A stretch of 64,000 bases of DNA from JASSUD01 sp031963415 (GCA_031963415.1 JASSUI010000001.1:682001-746000), one strand, 5' to 3'; shown: positions 52,748-61,454, numbered from the stretch's first letter. The notes: generated from the letters alone by a model not told the origin. Numbers and translations: made by a program.

Positions 52748-53476
52748 TTAATGTAGCATACGTACCGTACCTGACACTGACACGTTAACCGTCGTTTTGC
52801 CTGCTTCAATCGGTACCTCACTTTCACTCCTATCTGCTGCACGTGCGGAAGAGAAAGTTGCCATCATCATCGGCTCTGGTATGCCAATACTATTTTGCTG
52901 CAAATTCACATCAACAACACCATAGTCTTTATAGCCAAAAGCTTGTGCTGCCGATTTTGCTTGTTCGCGAAATGCGGCAATCGCCTCATTCGTTAGTTTT
53001 GCTTGTATTTCCTGTCTGGCTTTAGGCGATAAAGAAAAACGTACTGAGCTAACTTGCATAATCGGCGAGAGGCGACCAGCTAACTGAGAAATAGCAGCAA
53101 AGTCAGTTGACTCTAGCACTAATTCTGTGCGACCACGCCAGCCTTTGATGCGATTGTCACGATCATTTGCTGGGTAAATATTAAAAGCCCCAGTCCGGAC
53201 AGACACCTTACTTTGCGATTTAGCAGTGCGCAAAGCTTGGTCAGTTTTTTGTTTAAGGGTGGAAGTTAAAGAGGCTGGGTCGTTACCCTGTTGCTCGTAG
53301 AAAAGCGTGATATGCGAAATATCCTGCGTAACTTGAGTGCTAGCTTGCGCACTTAATGATAATTTGTCGCCTGTGTTTTGCGGTACTGCACCTTCACCTG
53401 GACAAGCCTGAGCCGGCAAGGCAAAACAAAGTGCGGCCAGTAAAAACCATTGTGCAGCTACTATACGTTTTTTCAT
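52748..53476 (-). CDS. SIMPL domain (DUF541) periplasmic protein
   Basis: The 242-residue protein has a signal peptide (WFLLAALCFALPAQAC) and a SIMPL/DUF541 domain with LSLSAQASTQVTQDI, VRTGAFNIYP and IKGWRGRTELVLES. The family is linked to envelope stress and signalling. Single gene; no obvious operon partner. Confidence 0.88.
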   Translation of the reverse strand: MKKRIVAAQWFLLAALCFALPAQACPGEGAVPQNTGDKLSLSAQASTQVTQDISHITLFYEQQGNDPASLTSTLKQKTDQALRTAKSQSKVSVRTGAFNIYPANDRDNRIKGWRGRTELVLESTDFAAISQLAGRLSPIMQVSSVRFSLSPKARQEIQAKLTNEAIAAFREQAKSAAQAFGYKDYGVVDVNLQQNSIGIPEPMMMATFSSARAADRSESEVPIEAGKTTVNVSVSGTVRMLH

Positions 53477-53636
53477 TTCCTAACCCTTCAAGTTACGTTA
53501 GAACGGGCTCACTATCTTTCAAAAGAAGAATTATCAGGGCTATGTGGCACATATGTTGTGTTCCTCCGTCACCCCCACACGCGTACCCATGACCTTTACA
53601 TTTCTTCCAGTGTAGAGATCGTAAACAGGTTCTTTG

Positions 53637-53665
53637 AAAAAAACGGCACCGGAATTCCGGTGCCG
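53637..53665 (-). terminator. terminator downstream of the 6S RNA candidate
   Basis: A perfect 22-nt palindrome (CGGCACCGGAA and its complement) is followed on the minus strand by seven T. Confidence 0.85.
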
Positions 53666-53669
53666 CCTA

Positions 53670-53859
53670 AATAAATTCCCCACCTCGACCGCTGGACCAC
53701 GATCCTGAACCTAAGGGTCCAAGTGGTCGCAGCTAGCAATATTTCAGGTACATCAACTATACAATTTGACGCGCACTTCCATACTACAAATTGCCGCAAC
53801 CTATTTATCGTAATATTGATTCAAGGATTTTATGACCCTAACGAATCGGGCAGGGAAAC
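53670..53859 (-). ncRNA. ssrS: 6S RNA candidate
   Basis: This segment of about 190 nt lies directly downstream of zapA, the conserved place of ssrS. The ends pair: TTTCCCTGCC-CGA (53846-53858) with TCG-A-GGTGGGGAA on the 3' side, with one bulge. The 3' half contains a hairpin GACCAC...TGGACC/GGTTCA...GTGGTC like the 6S RNA apical/exit part. A strong terminator follows. 6S RNA sequesters sigma-70 RNA polymerase in stationary phase. The ends are estimated. Confidence 0.65.
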
Positions 53860-53895
53860 CGTACAACCTTTTTACTAACTAAAACCTATCCTTTC

Positions 53896-53980
53896 AGAAT
53901 TTGTTTGAGTCTTCTTGGTGGCATCACGCCTTTGCTACCCTACAACCAGAAGAGCACCAGGGAAAGCCTAAACAAGTTCT
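53896..53980. repeat. dispersed palindromic repeat, single copy
   Basis: It runs from AGAATTTGTTTGAGTC to GCCTAAACAAGTTCT with a decayed centre. It lies between zapA and the 6S RNA. Confidence 0.7.
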
Positions 53981-53985
53981 CACTA

Positions 53986-54300
53986 CTAAAGTACTTCATT
54001 ACTCTGCTTAATAGCATCATCAATTTGTTGATTCATGTGTTGCATTGTACGCTGGATTTCTGCGACTGGAAATGCCTCTCCATGATGAACGCTTTGCTGT
54101 AATTTGAGCAGGTCAGAAGCAATCGCTAACGCGGCCATCACAGCCAAACGATCAATACCTCGTATTGAACGCTCGCTCAACTCACGCATTTTTTGATCAA
54201 CCAGCACAGCTGATTTGAGCAACGTCGCTTCATCTTCGGGCGAGCAAACAAGCCGATAAGGCTGGCCAAGGATGTCTACTTCAACTTGTTTATTTGTCAT
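53986..54300 (-). CDS. zapA: cell division protein ZapA
   Basis: The 104-residue protein begins TNKQVEVDILGQPYRLVCSPEDEATLLKSA in pieces typical of ZapA, followed by a coiled-coil helix. ZapA cross-links FtsZ filaments at the Z ring. It is in an operon-like order after zapB with a dispersed repeat (54361-54434) between them. Confidence 0.94.
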   Translation of the reverse strand: MTNKQVEVDILGQPYRLVCSPEDEATLLKSAVLVDQKMRELSERSIRGIDRLAVMAALAIASDLLKLQQSVHHGEAFPVAEIQRTMQHMNQQIDDAIKQSNEVL

Positions 54301-54360
54301 GCATCATCTCTTTTTTTGAGAAATTTTGAATAACCCAAAAGTCATACCCTATCTTTTTGG

Positions 54361-54434
54361 GATCAGTTTAGGGTGTTCTTAGTGGCCTGCGCCAACGCAG
54401 ACAACACCAACGCGCAAGGGAAAGCCTAAACATC
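54361..54434. repeat. dispersed palindromic repeat, single copy
   Basis: It runs from CAGTTTAGGGTGTTC to GGGAAAGCCTAAACATC with CCAACGCAGACAACACC in the middle. It separates zapB and zapA. Confidence 0.7.
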
Positions 54435-54455
54435 TTAAAGAACCTTTTTAATTTC

Positions 54456-54746
54456 TCAAGGCAACGGTTTAGGCTGCTGCCCTACTTCTCTCGTCTGCTG
54501 CAAACTTTCAAGAACATCGTTTAAACGTAATTGCGTATCGTCAATTTTGGCTGCTAATAAATTGCGTTCATGCCGCAACGCTTCGAATTCTTCACGTAAA
54601 GCATCGCGCTCTGTGCGCGCTTGCTCAAGCGTAGTCCAGGCCTGCGCGAACCTTTGCTGCAGTTCATGTAATTCGTGTTGATAACGAAAATTAATTTCGA
54701 TTAACCGTTGAATATTTTGCGCTAATAAATTGAGGTCATTAAGCAT
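54456..54746 (-). CDS. zapB: coiled-coil cell division protein ZapB-like
   Basis: This 96-residue protein is nearly all coiled coil (LNLLAQNIQRLIEINFRYQ, then RDALREEFEALRHERNLL), placed immediately before zapA as in Burkholderiales. It probably cooperates with ZapA at the Z ring. Its proline-rich tail (QQPKPLP) is short. Confidence 0.8.
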   Translation of the reverse strand: MLNDLNLLAQNIQRLIEINFRYQHELHELQQRFAQAWTTLEQARTERDALREEFEALRHERNLLAAKIDDTQLRLNDVLESLQQTREVGQQPKPLP

Positions 54747-54870
54747 GAGATAGCACTTTCGTAAGATGAAAACATTTTAACGCTGAATTGCCGTAATTTA
54801 TAAGAGAATCGAAACCGAATAGAGTGCTATTCAGCGATGTCATTGCCAGGGAAGCTGTAAAAATTTTAAA

Positions 54871-54967
54871 AACCTGTTTAGGGTTTTCCTAAGGAAATGC
54901 TGAATAAACACATACCAGCGTACGTCAAGGCAACGCAAGAGCGCTAGGGAAAGGCTAAACAGCTTTT
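54871..54967. repeat. dispersed palindromic repeat, single copy
   Basis: It runs from AACCTGTTTAGGGTTTTCC to GGGAAAGGCTAAACAGC. It lies just upstream of btuB where one would look for a cobalamin riboswitch; none is visible. Confidence 0.75.
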
Positions 54968-55026
54968 AGCTTCTTGACGCTCTCAAAGAGTCCTCCTTAC
55001 ACTTGCACCTTTTTAGGGTGTCTCTG

Positions 55027-56958
55027 ATGCGCACGCTGCTTACTGCAATGGGATTGCTTGTTTTTAGCAGCCTGCCATTACTTGGATTTGCCCAATCCGC
55101 TAACTCACCTATAGCTGTTTGCACTAGCGTAAATTGTGCCAGCAACCCGACTACCGCCAGCTCAAACCAATTCGACGATACTGAAACAGCAGAGGATCCT
55201 CCACTAGAAACGATCGTTGTCACTGCTTCGCGGTTAGCTCAACCTGCCGAACATGCACTCGCCCAGACGACTTCTTTTGATGCGAAAGCCATTGCAACGA
55301 GTACCGCTATCGATCTCCCAAGCCTCTTACCCTTCGTAAGCGGCGCGCAAATTATTAGAAACGGGGGAATGGGTGCCGCTAATAGTTTTTATTTGCGCGG
55401 GGCTAACACTACCCAAACTTTAGTTTTGATCGATGGCGTGCGACTAGATTCAGCCAGTCTTGGTAGTGCGCAACTCTCACAGCTTATGTTAGATGACATA
55501 GAGCGCATTGAAGTGGTGAATGGGAATGTTTCTGCGTTATATGGTTCACACGCAGTGGGTGGGGTGGTGCAGATTTTTACCAAGCAAGGCAAATCTTCGC
55601 CTACCAAACCAGCATTCTCGACTGAATATGGCAGCTTCGCCACTCAACGCCACCGCGCAGCCATCAATGGCTCTTTAGGTAACGCTAGTAACACAACTTT
55701 TCATTTAGGATACTCACGCTTAATCACCGATGGATTTTCCTCACTAAATCCACGCAAAGTGCCTAACGCTAATCCAGATGCGCACGGCTTTAACAACACC
55801 AACCTGAGTCTAGCCTTAAAGCATCAATTCAATGCAGATTGGGAAGCTGGCTTACGCTTTTACGAATCACAAGGCACCTTCATCTTCAATAACGCGTACG
55901 ACCTACCTACCGACATCAATCGCGCCAATAATCGTCTGCGCGTTTTTTCTACTTTTCTTAACGGCCAATTTAATGCGCATTGGTTAACACAACTGCTTGC
56001 TGCTAGCAGTGAAGACCACAACACTAACTTCCTCAACAACACCTTTAATAGCCGCTTTAACACAACCAATTACCAATTCACGTGGCAAAATGAATTCGCG
56101 CTTAACGACTTGCAAAAAATATTGTTTGGTTACGAGCATTTAACACAGCGGCTAGAGTCTGATGTTTATGCAGCACCTAATAGAGAGGTGGATTCCAGCT
56201 TCGCTGGTTATCAAACAGAGTTTGGCCCGCATCAATTTCAATTTAATCTACGGCGTGACCAATATAACGATTTTGGTATTGCACATAGCTATTACGCGGG
56301 TTATGGCTATGCTTTAGATAAACATTGGAAGCTTATTACTAGCGTTTCCAATGCTTTTCGCGCACCGTCTTTTAACGATCTTTATTATCCGAACTATGGC
56401 AACCCTGCATTACGACCTGAGCGCAGTCACTCAGCAGAAGTTGCTTTGCAATACACGTCCCCGATCTTTGGCACCTTACGTCTAACTGCCTTTCAGACTT
56501 ATTACCGCGATCTTATCGAGTCAGTACAAACCACACCTGGCGTTTATCATGCACAAAATGTTGGACGTGCAAAAATACAAGGTCTAGAAACTTCATTAAT
56601 TAGTCATCTGCTAAAAAATGAAATACGTTTCACTGCCACCGCACAGAATCCAATAGATCAACAGCGCGGCACCATCTTGCCGCGCCGCGCACGGCATTTC
56701 GCTTCGCTGAGCGTGAGTCGCCCTTTCGCTGGCTGGCAAATCGGCGGTGAATGGTTAGTCAGTGGCGCGCGTGACGACAGCGGCTCAAAACTCGCTGGAT
56801 ACGCATTGGTTAATTTAAAAGCGCGTTACAACCTAAGCAAAGCCTGCTATATCGTGGCCCGCGTTGAAAATTTATTTAACAAGCAATATGAGCTTGCCTA
56901 CGCCTACCAAACTCCACAACGTAGCGCTTACGTTATGTTTGGCTGGCAGCCTCATTAG
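55027..56958 (+). CDS. btuB: TonB-dependent vitamin B12 receptor BtuB
   Basis: This 643-residue outer-membrane receptor has a signal peptide (LLTAMGLLVFSSLPLLGFAQS), TonB box ETIVVTASR, a plug domain (VDGVRLD-like VLIDGVRLDSAS; IERIEVVNGNVSALYGSHAVGGVV) and a beta-barrel with a C-terminal YVMFGW. The ATG at 55027 with AGGGTG upstream was preferred over a TTG at 55003. It heads a cobalamin uptake locus and provides B12 for enzymes such as QueG. Confidence 0.9.
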   Translation: MRTLLTAMGLLVFSSLPLLGFAQSANSPIAVCTSVNCASNPTTASSNQFDDTETAEDPPLETIVVTASRLAQPAEHALAQTTSFDAKAIATSTAIDLPSLLPFVSGAQIIRNGGMGAANSFYLRGANTTQTLVLIDGVRLDSASLGSAQLSQLMLDDIERIEVVNGNVSALYGSHAVGGVVQIFTKQGKSSPTKPAFSTEYGSFATQRHRAAINGSLGNASNTTFHLGYSRLITDGFSSLNPRKVPNANPDAHGFNNTNLSLALKHQFNADWEAGLRFYESQGTFIFNNAYDLPTDINRANNRLRVFSTFLNGQFNAHWLTQLLAASSEDHNTNFLNNTFNSRFNTTNYQFTWQNEFALNDLQKILFGYEHLTQRLESDVYAAPNREVDSSFAGYQTEFGPHQFQFNLRRDQYNDFGIAHSYYAGYGYALDKHWKLITSVSNAFRAPSFNDLYYPNYGNPALRPERSHSAEVALQYTSPIFGTLRLTAFQTYYRDLIESVQTTPGVYHAQNVGRAKIQGLETSLISHLLKNEIRFTATAQNPIDQQRGTILPRRARHFASLSVSRPFAGWQIGGEWLVSGARDDSGSKLAGYALVNLKARYNLSKACYIVARVENLFNKQYELAYAYQTPQRSAYVMFGWQPH

Positions 56959-57137
56959 GATTTATGGTTACCCATCGCAGAAGGCGGCGCGTAGCAAAAA
57001 CCGCTTAACAAGCCAAACCGGATAGCATCTATGCAGCTAAAAAGAATACAGCTCATGAATCTCTACCTAACTCCAAAAATGTGGCTTGCCTTTGCTGTCA
57101 GCGCAGAAGTACCTACTAAAGAAAAGGGGGACCTTAG

Positions 57138-58172
57138 TTGATCACCCTACAGCCCTTGGCGTTACGCAAAAATTCTCTGGCCCGCGCGTTAACACTTTGG
57201 TCAATTCTTGTCGCCAGTGCGATCTTAGTATTTACCGCCTCGCTTATGCTTGGCAGTGTGTCCATACCGCCTACACAGATTTGGCATGCGCTATACACGC
57301 ACGAGGAGAGCATAGCCACGCAAATTCTCTATACCTTACGTATACCGCGCGCTACCGCAGGTTTTACTAGCGGGGCACTATTAGCACTCGCTGGCACGTT
57401 GCTGCAGGCATTGCTACGCAATCCGCTCGCTGATCCTTATGTACTTGGCGTATCGGGCGGCGCAGCTAGTTTTGCGTTAGCGGCGATGATGCTCTCTTTG
57501 TCAGGTGCTGCGATTCAAGCGGCTTCATTTATCGGCGCATTAGTCGCCATCTTTTTAGTGCTCGGTATTGCACGTCGCGAGTTGTGGCTCAGCAACGCGC
57601 AGCACAACTCACCGCCTTTACTTTTAACAGGCGTAGCATTGGCTGCTGGCTGGAGTGCGTTGATTATGTTGCTATTAACTATCGCACCTGAACGAGCACT
57701 GCGCGGCATGTTGTTTTGGCTTGCAGGTGATTTAAATGGCGCTAAGCATACGCTACCGGCTGTGCTTACTTTAATTAGTGCATTTGCTTTAAGCCTACCG
57801 GTCGCGCCACGACTTAACGTACTGTTACATGGTGAAACCACAGCACGTGCGCTAGGCGTAGCTGTGGCTCCATTAAAGCTTCGCCTATATTTAATCGCCT
57901 CGTTGAGTACCGCGATTGCCGTTACTACAGCAGGCACTATTGGCTTTGTCGGCCTCGTCGCCCCACATTTATTGCGGCTTGCATACGGTAACGATCAGCG
58001 CATCTTGCTCCCCTCCGCCATGCTAGCCGGTGGCATATTAGTCATGGCTGCTGATCTAGCTGCTCGCACTTTAGTCGCGCCGGCCCAGTGGCCGGTTGGC
58101 GCGCTAACTGCAATCTTGGGGGTGCCTCTGTTTCTTTGGATTTTGCTCAAAACCTGTCCACGCTCTCTCTAA
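57138..58172 (+). CDS. btuC: cobalamin ABC transporter permease BtuC
   Basis: This FecCD-family permease (344 aa) has about nine to ten helices and the motifs LRIPRATAGFTSGALLALAGTLLQALLRNPLADPYVLG and GFVGLVAPHLLRL. The start is TTG at 57138, supported by AAGGGGG 7 nt upstream. It pairs with BtuD (the next gene) and BtuF. The 180-bp spacer to btuB has no other gene. Confidence 0.92.
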   Translation: MITLQPLALRKNSLARALTLWSILVASAILVFTASLMLGSVSIPPTQIWHALYTHEESIATQILYTLRIPRATAGFTSGALLALAGTLLQALLRNPLADPYVLGVSGGAASFALAAMMLSLSGAAIQAASFIGALVAIFLVLGIARRELWLSNAQHNSPPLLLTGVALAAGWSALIMLLLTIAPERALRGMLFWLAGDLNGAKHTLPAVLTLISAFALSLPVAPRLNVLLHGETTARALGVAVAPLKLRLYLIASLSTAIAVTTAGTIGFVGLVAPHLLRLAYGNDQRILLPSAMLAGGILVMAADLAARTLVAPAQWPVGALTAILGVPLFLWILLKTCPRSL

Positions 58173-58183
58173 AAGATCAACTG

Positions 58184-59050
58184 ATGATTAAGGTGCGCAA
58201 CCAGCTCTCTCCTGCCCCATCTACTTACACCAACGACGCTCTGCCATCTCATGGGCTAGTAGTTCACTCTTTAACAATCCAAGCTGGCCAGCGGGCGCTT
58301 ATCTCTAATCTTTCACAGCGCTTCTTACCGGGTGAAATGTGGTGCTTGGTGGGACCCAACGGAGCGGGCAAAACCACATTGATGCATACTCTTGCGGGTT
58401 TAGGTACGCCCAAGCACGGCGCCATTGAGTTAGATGGGCTTTCGCTCAGTGCTTGGCCGCTGGCTGAGTTGGCACGACGACGCGCACTCATGCAGCAAGC
58501 TAGGCAAACGGTACTTAATATGAATGTATTCGATACCGTCTTACTATCCCGTTACCCTTATTTAACTGGCTGGGGGTGGGAGTCAGAAGTTGATCAAACT
58601 ACAGCATTTACTGCGCTCGAAGCCTTTCAACTCACGCCTCTAGCAGACCGCTTAGTCAGCTCTTTATCTGGCGGAGAGCAGCAGCGCGTCGCGTTAGCCT
58701 GTGTCCTCTGTCAACAAACTCCACTGCTTTTACTCGACGAGCCACTTGCTTCACTTGATCTAACGCATCAAATCAGTTGTTTGCATTTATTGCGCAATTG
58801 GCTAGCCGATCAACCTCACCGCACTGTCATCTTTTCGTGCCATGACTTAAATCTGGCGCGTCATTTCGCGACTCATGCACTTTTACTGGATGGCACTCAC
58901 GCGATTGGTGGCGCTGTTTACGATATCTTGAACCCTACCCTGATCAGCCGAGCTTTTCATCATCCTTTTAAACTCGTCTGCGATGGAGATAGCGAGGTAC
59001 TAATGCCGGCTCTCACGACTTCTCACTATGTAAAACAGGCAAGTCAATAA
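58184..59050 (+). CDS. btuD: cobalamin ABC transporter ATPase BtuD
   Basis: This ABC ATPase (288 aa) has Walker A GPNGAGKTT, signature LSGGEQQR, Walker B LLLLDEPLASLD and the switch histidine in FSCHDL. The ATG at 58184 (MIKVRNQL) follows the btuC stop by 11 nt; an in-frame GTG further upstream lies inside btuC and is not needed. Confidence 0.92.
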   Translation: MIKVRNQLSPAPSTYTNDALPSHGLVVHSLTIQAGQRALISNLSQRFLPGEMWCLVGPNGAGKTTLMHTLAGLGTPKHGAIELDGLSLSAWPLAELARRRALMQQARQTVLNMNVFDTVLLSRYPYLTGWGWESEVDQTTAFTALEAFQLTPLADRLVSSLSGGEQQRVALACVLCQQTPLLLLDEPLASLDLTHQISCLHLLRNWLADQPHRTVIFSCHDLNLARHFATHALLLDGTHAIGGAVYDILNPTLISRAFHHPFKLVCDGDSEVLMPALTTSHYVKQASQ

Positions 59051-59086
59051 AAAGCATATTGAATAAACGAGAAGTAGAAGAAATCT

Positions 59087-60031
59087 CTACAATCCTTTAC
59101 TCACCTTTTTACGTCGTTGCCGAGCTTTTTCAAGAGATTCGCATAGCTGCATAGCTCCTTTTATTAAGCGAGGCCCAGGGCGATCGATGAGGTCGCTCTG
59201 AATAGCAAACAGATTATTATTCGCAACCGCGTTAAGTTGAGACCAATGACGCCAAGAAGTTAAGTTCATTGGTAATTTTTCCGCTGATTGAAGGCGAGGG
59301 GTTGTGGCGATGATCACTTGTGGGTCAGCTGCCAGCACAGCTTCAGTTGAAATCGTAGGAACCAACGGCAACAGATTGGCAAATATATTATGTCCGCCAC
59401 ATAAAACGATGATGTCATTAACAATATGCTGACCATTCAACGTCATTAATGGGTTATCTGCGACTTGATAAAACACGCGCACGGAAGGGCGTTTTGCATA
59501 CTGCCGACGCAACGTCTCAAGTTGACGTCTGAATTGCATAGCAGCAGTTTGCGCCTGCCTATTTGTATTCAATAAAACGCCTAGCCTTTCAAGATTAGTC
59601 GCCACTTCATTCAGCGTGCGCGGTTCACTGTAAAAGATGGGAATCTGCAACGCATGCAGCATGTCAAGTTGACGTTGTGTATTACCTGTGCGCCAAGCTA
59701 CGATTAAATCTGGTTTAAGTGCAACAATTCTTTCCAGATCAAGCGCACGGCTATCACCGACACGCGGCACCTGTTGTGCAGCACTTGGATAATCACTAAA
59801 GCGAAGCGTACCCACCAACCGCGCACCACCACCCGCTGCGAAAATAATCTCAGTAATATGCGGCGCTAAACTAATCACCCGCTTTGCGGGCTGTGTCAAA
59901 CGAACCAGCGCTCCCCTATCATCTGTGACCGACAGCGCCGCTGCCCACACGACAGATGGCGCAGTTAGTAACAGAATCAAACAGAGCAGACGCATTATCG
60001 GTAATCGTTTGCGGCGCAATTTATCTCTCAT
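59087..60031 (-). CDS. btuF: cobalamin-binding periplasmic protein BtuF
   Basis: This 314-residue substrate-binding protein has a signal peptide (LLCLILLLTAPSVVWAA) and the class III binding fold: KRVISLAPHITEIIFAAGGG, then VGDSRALDLERIVALKPDLIVAW. It is convergent with btuD and delivers cobalamin to BtuCD. The basic N-terminus is slightly long; MRLLCLIL at residue 13 is an alternative start. Confidence 0.9.
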   Translation of the reverse strand: MRDKLRRKRLPIMRLLCLILLLTAPSVVWAAALSVTDDRGALVRLTQPAKRVISLAPHITEIIFAAGGGARLVGTLRFSDYPSAAQQVPRVGDSRALDLERIVALKPDLIVAWRTGNTQRQLDMLHALQIPIFYSEPRTLNEVATNLERLGVLLNTNRQAQTAAMQFRRQLETLRRQYAKRPSVRVFYQVADNPLMTLNGQHIVNDIIVLCGGHNIFANLLPLVPTISTEAVLAADPQVIIATTPRLQSAEKLPMNLTSWRHWSQLNAVANNNLFAIQSDLIDRPGPRLIKGAMQLCESLEKARQRRKKVSKGL

Positions 60032-60073
60032 ATTTCGCTGCTAATGTGGCAATAAAAAAACTATCTCTCCTTG

Positions 60074-60136
60074 TTCGTTTTGAGACTTATATTTTCGCTC
60101 TCTCTACAGTGGGCAATAGCGTAATTTGGCTAGACT
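60074..60136 (+). promoter_or_regulatory. PIP/hrpII-box promoter (TTCG-N16-TTCG with -10)
   Basis: TTCGT (60074-60078) and TTCGC (60094-60098) have 15 nt between them, giving TTCG-N16-TTCG. After 32 nt comes TAGACT (60131-60136), fitting YANNNT. It points at the bZIP gene. Chance matches to the bare box should be about two per 64 kb on both strands, but the full motif with -10 is much rarer, and this is the second one in the window next to an orphan ORF. Confidence 0.8.
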
Positions 60137-60140
60137 TTAC

Positions 60141-60241
60141 GAATCTGCTTAAAGTCTTCTGATGGCGTCGTACCTCCCGACAAATTACAGTTGTCCTAAC
60201 AACCAAAACATCCTTTGCCAGAGAAGCTTTGAACCTATTCT
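60141..60241. repeat. diverged dispersed palindromic repeat in the bZIP gene leader
   Basis: GAATCTGCTTAAAGTCTTC and AGAGAAGCTTTGAACCTATTC form an imperfect inverted repeat. It would begin just after the predicted transcription start, making it the gene's 5' UTR. Confidence 0.45.
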
Positions 60242-60273
60242 AAAAAAAGAACAAAAATAACCGTAAAGCACTT

Positions 60274-61299
60274 ATGTTATTGAATCATTACACTCAAATT
60301 GCCCCTTACGCACTGCAAAATCCCCAAGAAACAAATCTAAATCTCGTACAGAGCACTAGCACTATACAAACGGAACTTGAGTCCATTCAACAGCCATTGA
60401 TTCAGCCACTCCCTTTACACCTTGTCCAAACGCCCGATTTCTTTGCTATGGACCAACCGTTTTTGTGTGATGAGCAAATGGACAACGAAATACATAATGC
60501 TATCCCTCCACTTTTTGCCGATCTAAACAACGCTTCTTTAACGCAGCCTTCTTTTTTATCGAATAACGACTTTATTCCTTCTCATTTTTCACAGGCATGC
60601 GAGGCCATTAGTTATGATTTTCCAAACCAGTTTACTTGGTCCTCTCTTCCAATCCCTGCCGCTGATTTAACTTCTCAACCTATCTCACACGTTAATTTGC
60701 CAGCAGAAGAGCCCGTTACTCCTGCTAAGACGAACGATGATTTATTTCCCATATCGCACAAAACGCGCAAAAAACGGACTGTGCAACGCCTTTCCAAAAA
60801 CCATCAATATCAGCCTATCGCACCACGACTACCCTTAAAGCAGAACCCAAAATTAACTGCTCACAGTACTTCTCATGGTACGAGTCACCCGCTTCCTCAA
60901 CCTACTCTACCTTGTAACAATTTGATGCCTGCAAACCCAGTTAAAGACGCTGAGAAGATTGGACAAGTGCTCCCTAATACACTTCATGAAAACAAGGATA
61001 AGGTAGAAAAGACTGCTCGGCCCTCCTTTCGGAATAGAAATACGCCTGCGAGAGCAGCACAAAACCGTATGGCACAGAAAAGATCTAGAGAGAGACACAA
61101 AGAATTCGTGAGTGATCTAAAGGAGCAAAGCAAAGAATTAGATGATTTAAAAAATGCAGTCGAGAAATTCAGCAATCAAATAGAGCAATTTCAATTGCCG
61201 CCAAGATTAGCCGCATCAAAAATGTCTGGATTAGAAATATTGGGCGTATTGAAATCCGAAATGTTAGAAATGCTAAAACAATCAGTCCATCTAGCTTAA
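60274..61299 (+). CDS. bZIP-domain protein, candidate type III effector mimicking a fungal transcription factor
   Basis: In this 341-residue protein, residues 260-274 (R-AA-Q-N-RM-AQ-K-R-S-R-E-R) match the PROSITE-style bZIP basic-region pattern. The spacing is exact: N264-x7-R272-x9-L282-x6-L289-x6-V296-x6-I303. AQNRxAQ and RER are the style of fungal AP-1/Yap1-type bZIPs. KTRKKR (163-168) is NLS-like. Residues 54-100 are acidic and aromatic (PDFFAMDQPF, DFIPSHF), like an activation domain; the middle is Pro/Gln/Ser-rich and probably disordered. No signal peptide; the ribosome binding site is poor. A PIP box lies upstream. bZIPs are not known to me from bacteria. Transfer from a fungus and delivery to the host nucleus are inference. 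Confidence 0.88.
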   Translation: MLLNHYTQIAPYALQNPQETNLNLVQSTSTIQTELESIQQPLIQPLPLHLVQTPDFFAMDQPFLCDEQMDNEIHNAIPPLFADLNNASLTQPSFLSNNDFIPSHFSQACEAISYDFPNQFTWSSLPIPAADLTSQPISHVNLPAEEPVTPAKTNDDLFPISHKTRKKRTVQRLSKNHQYQPIAPRLPLKQNPKLTAHSTSHGTSHPLPQPTLPCNNLMPANPVKDAEKIGQVLPNTLHENKDKVEKTARPSFRNRNTPARAAQNRMAQKRSRERHKEFVSDLKEQSKELDDLKNAVEKFSNQIEQFQLPPRLAASKMSGLEILGVLKSEMLEMLKQSVHLA

Positions 61300-61314
61300 G
61301 TAGGAAACATTCCT

Positions 61315-61454
61315 AGGGCGTGTCTTCAATTAAAACTGTCAACCTCATTTTAAGATGGGCTTTTTGAAGGAAGGTACCAGCCAGCGTGCCCTGCTCTTTG
61401 CAGGGCACGCTGGCTGGTACCTTCGCGAGCCCGTTTTAATTGAAGACACGCCCT
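61315..61454. mobile_element. 140-bp MITE with nested palindrome, copy 2
   Basis: It has 22-bp terminal repeats (AGGGCGTGTCTTCAATTAAAA), TA flanks on both sides and a perfect 25-bp stem with a 5-nt loop (61370-61394 / 61400-61424). Compared with copy 1 it has lost about 100 bp near the left end. It sits 16 bp after the bZIP gene stop. Confidence 0.85.

Noticed and set aside
53596..53799. Minus-strand ORF over the 6S RNA region
   Set aside because: It reads through a strong terminator palindrome and a structured RNA; no ribosome binding site.
54870..55026. Cobalamin riboswitch before btuB
   Set aside because: No B12-box-like element is visible; the region is a dispersed palindromic repeat.
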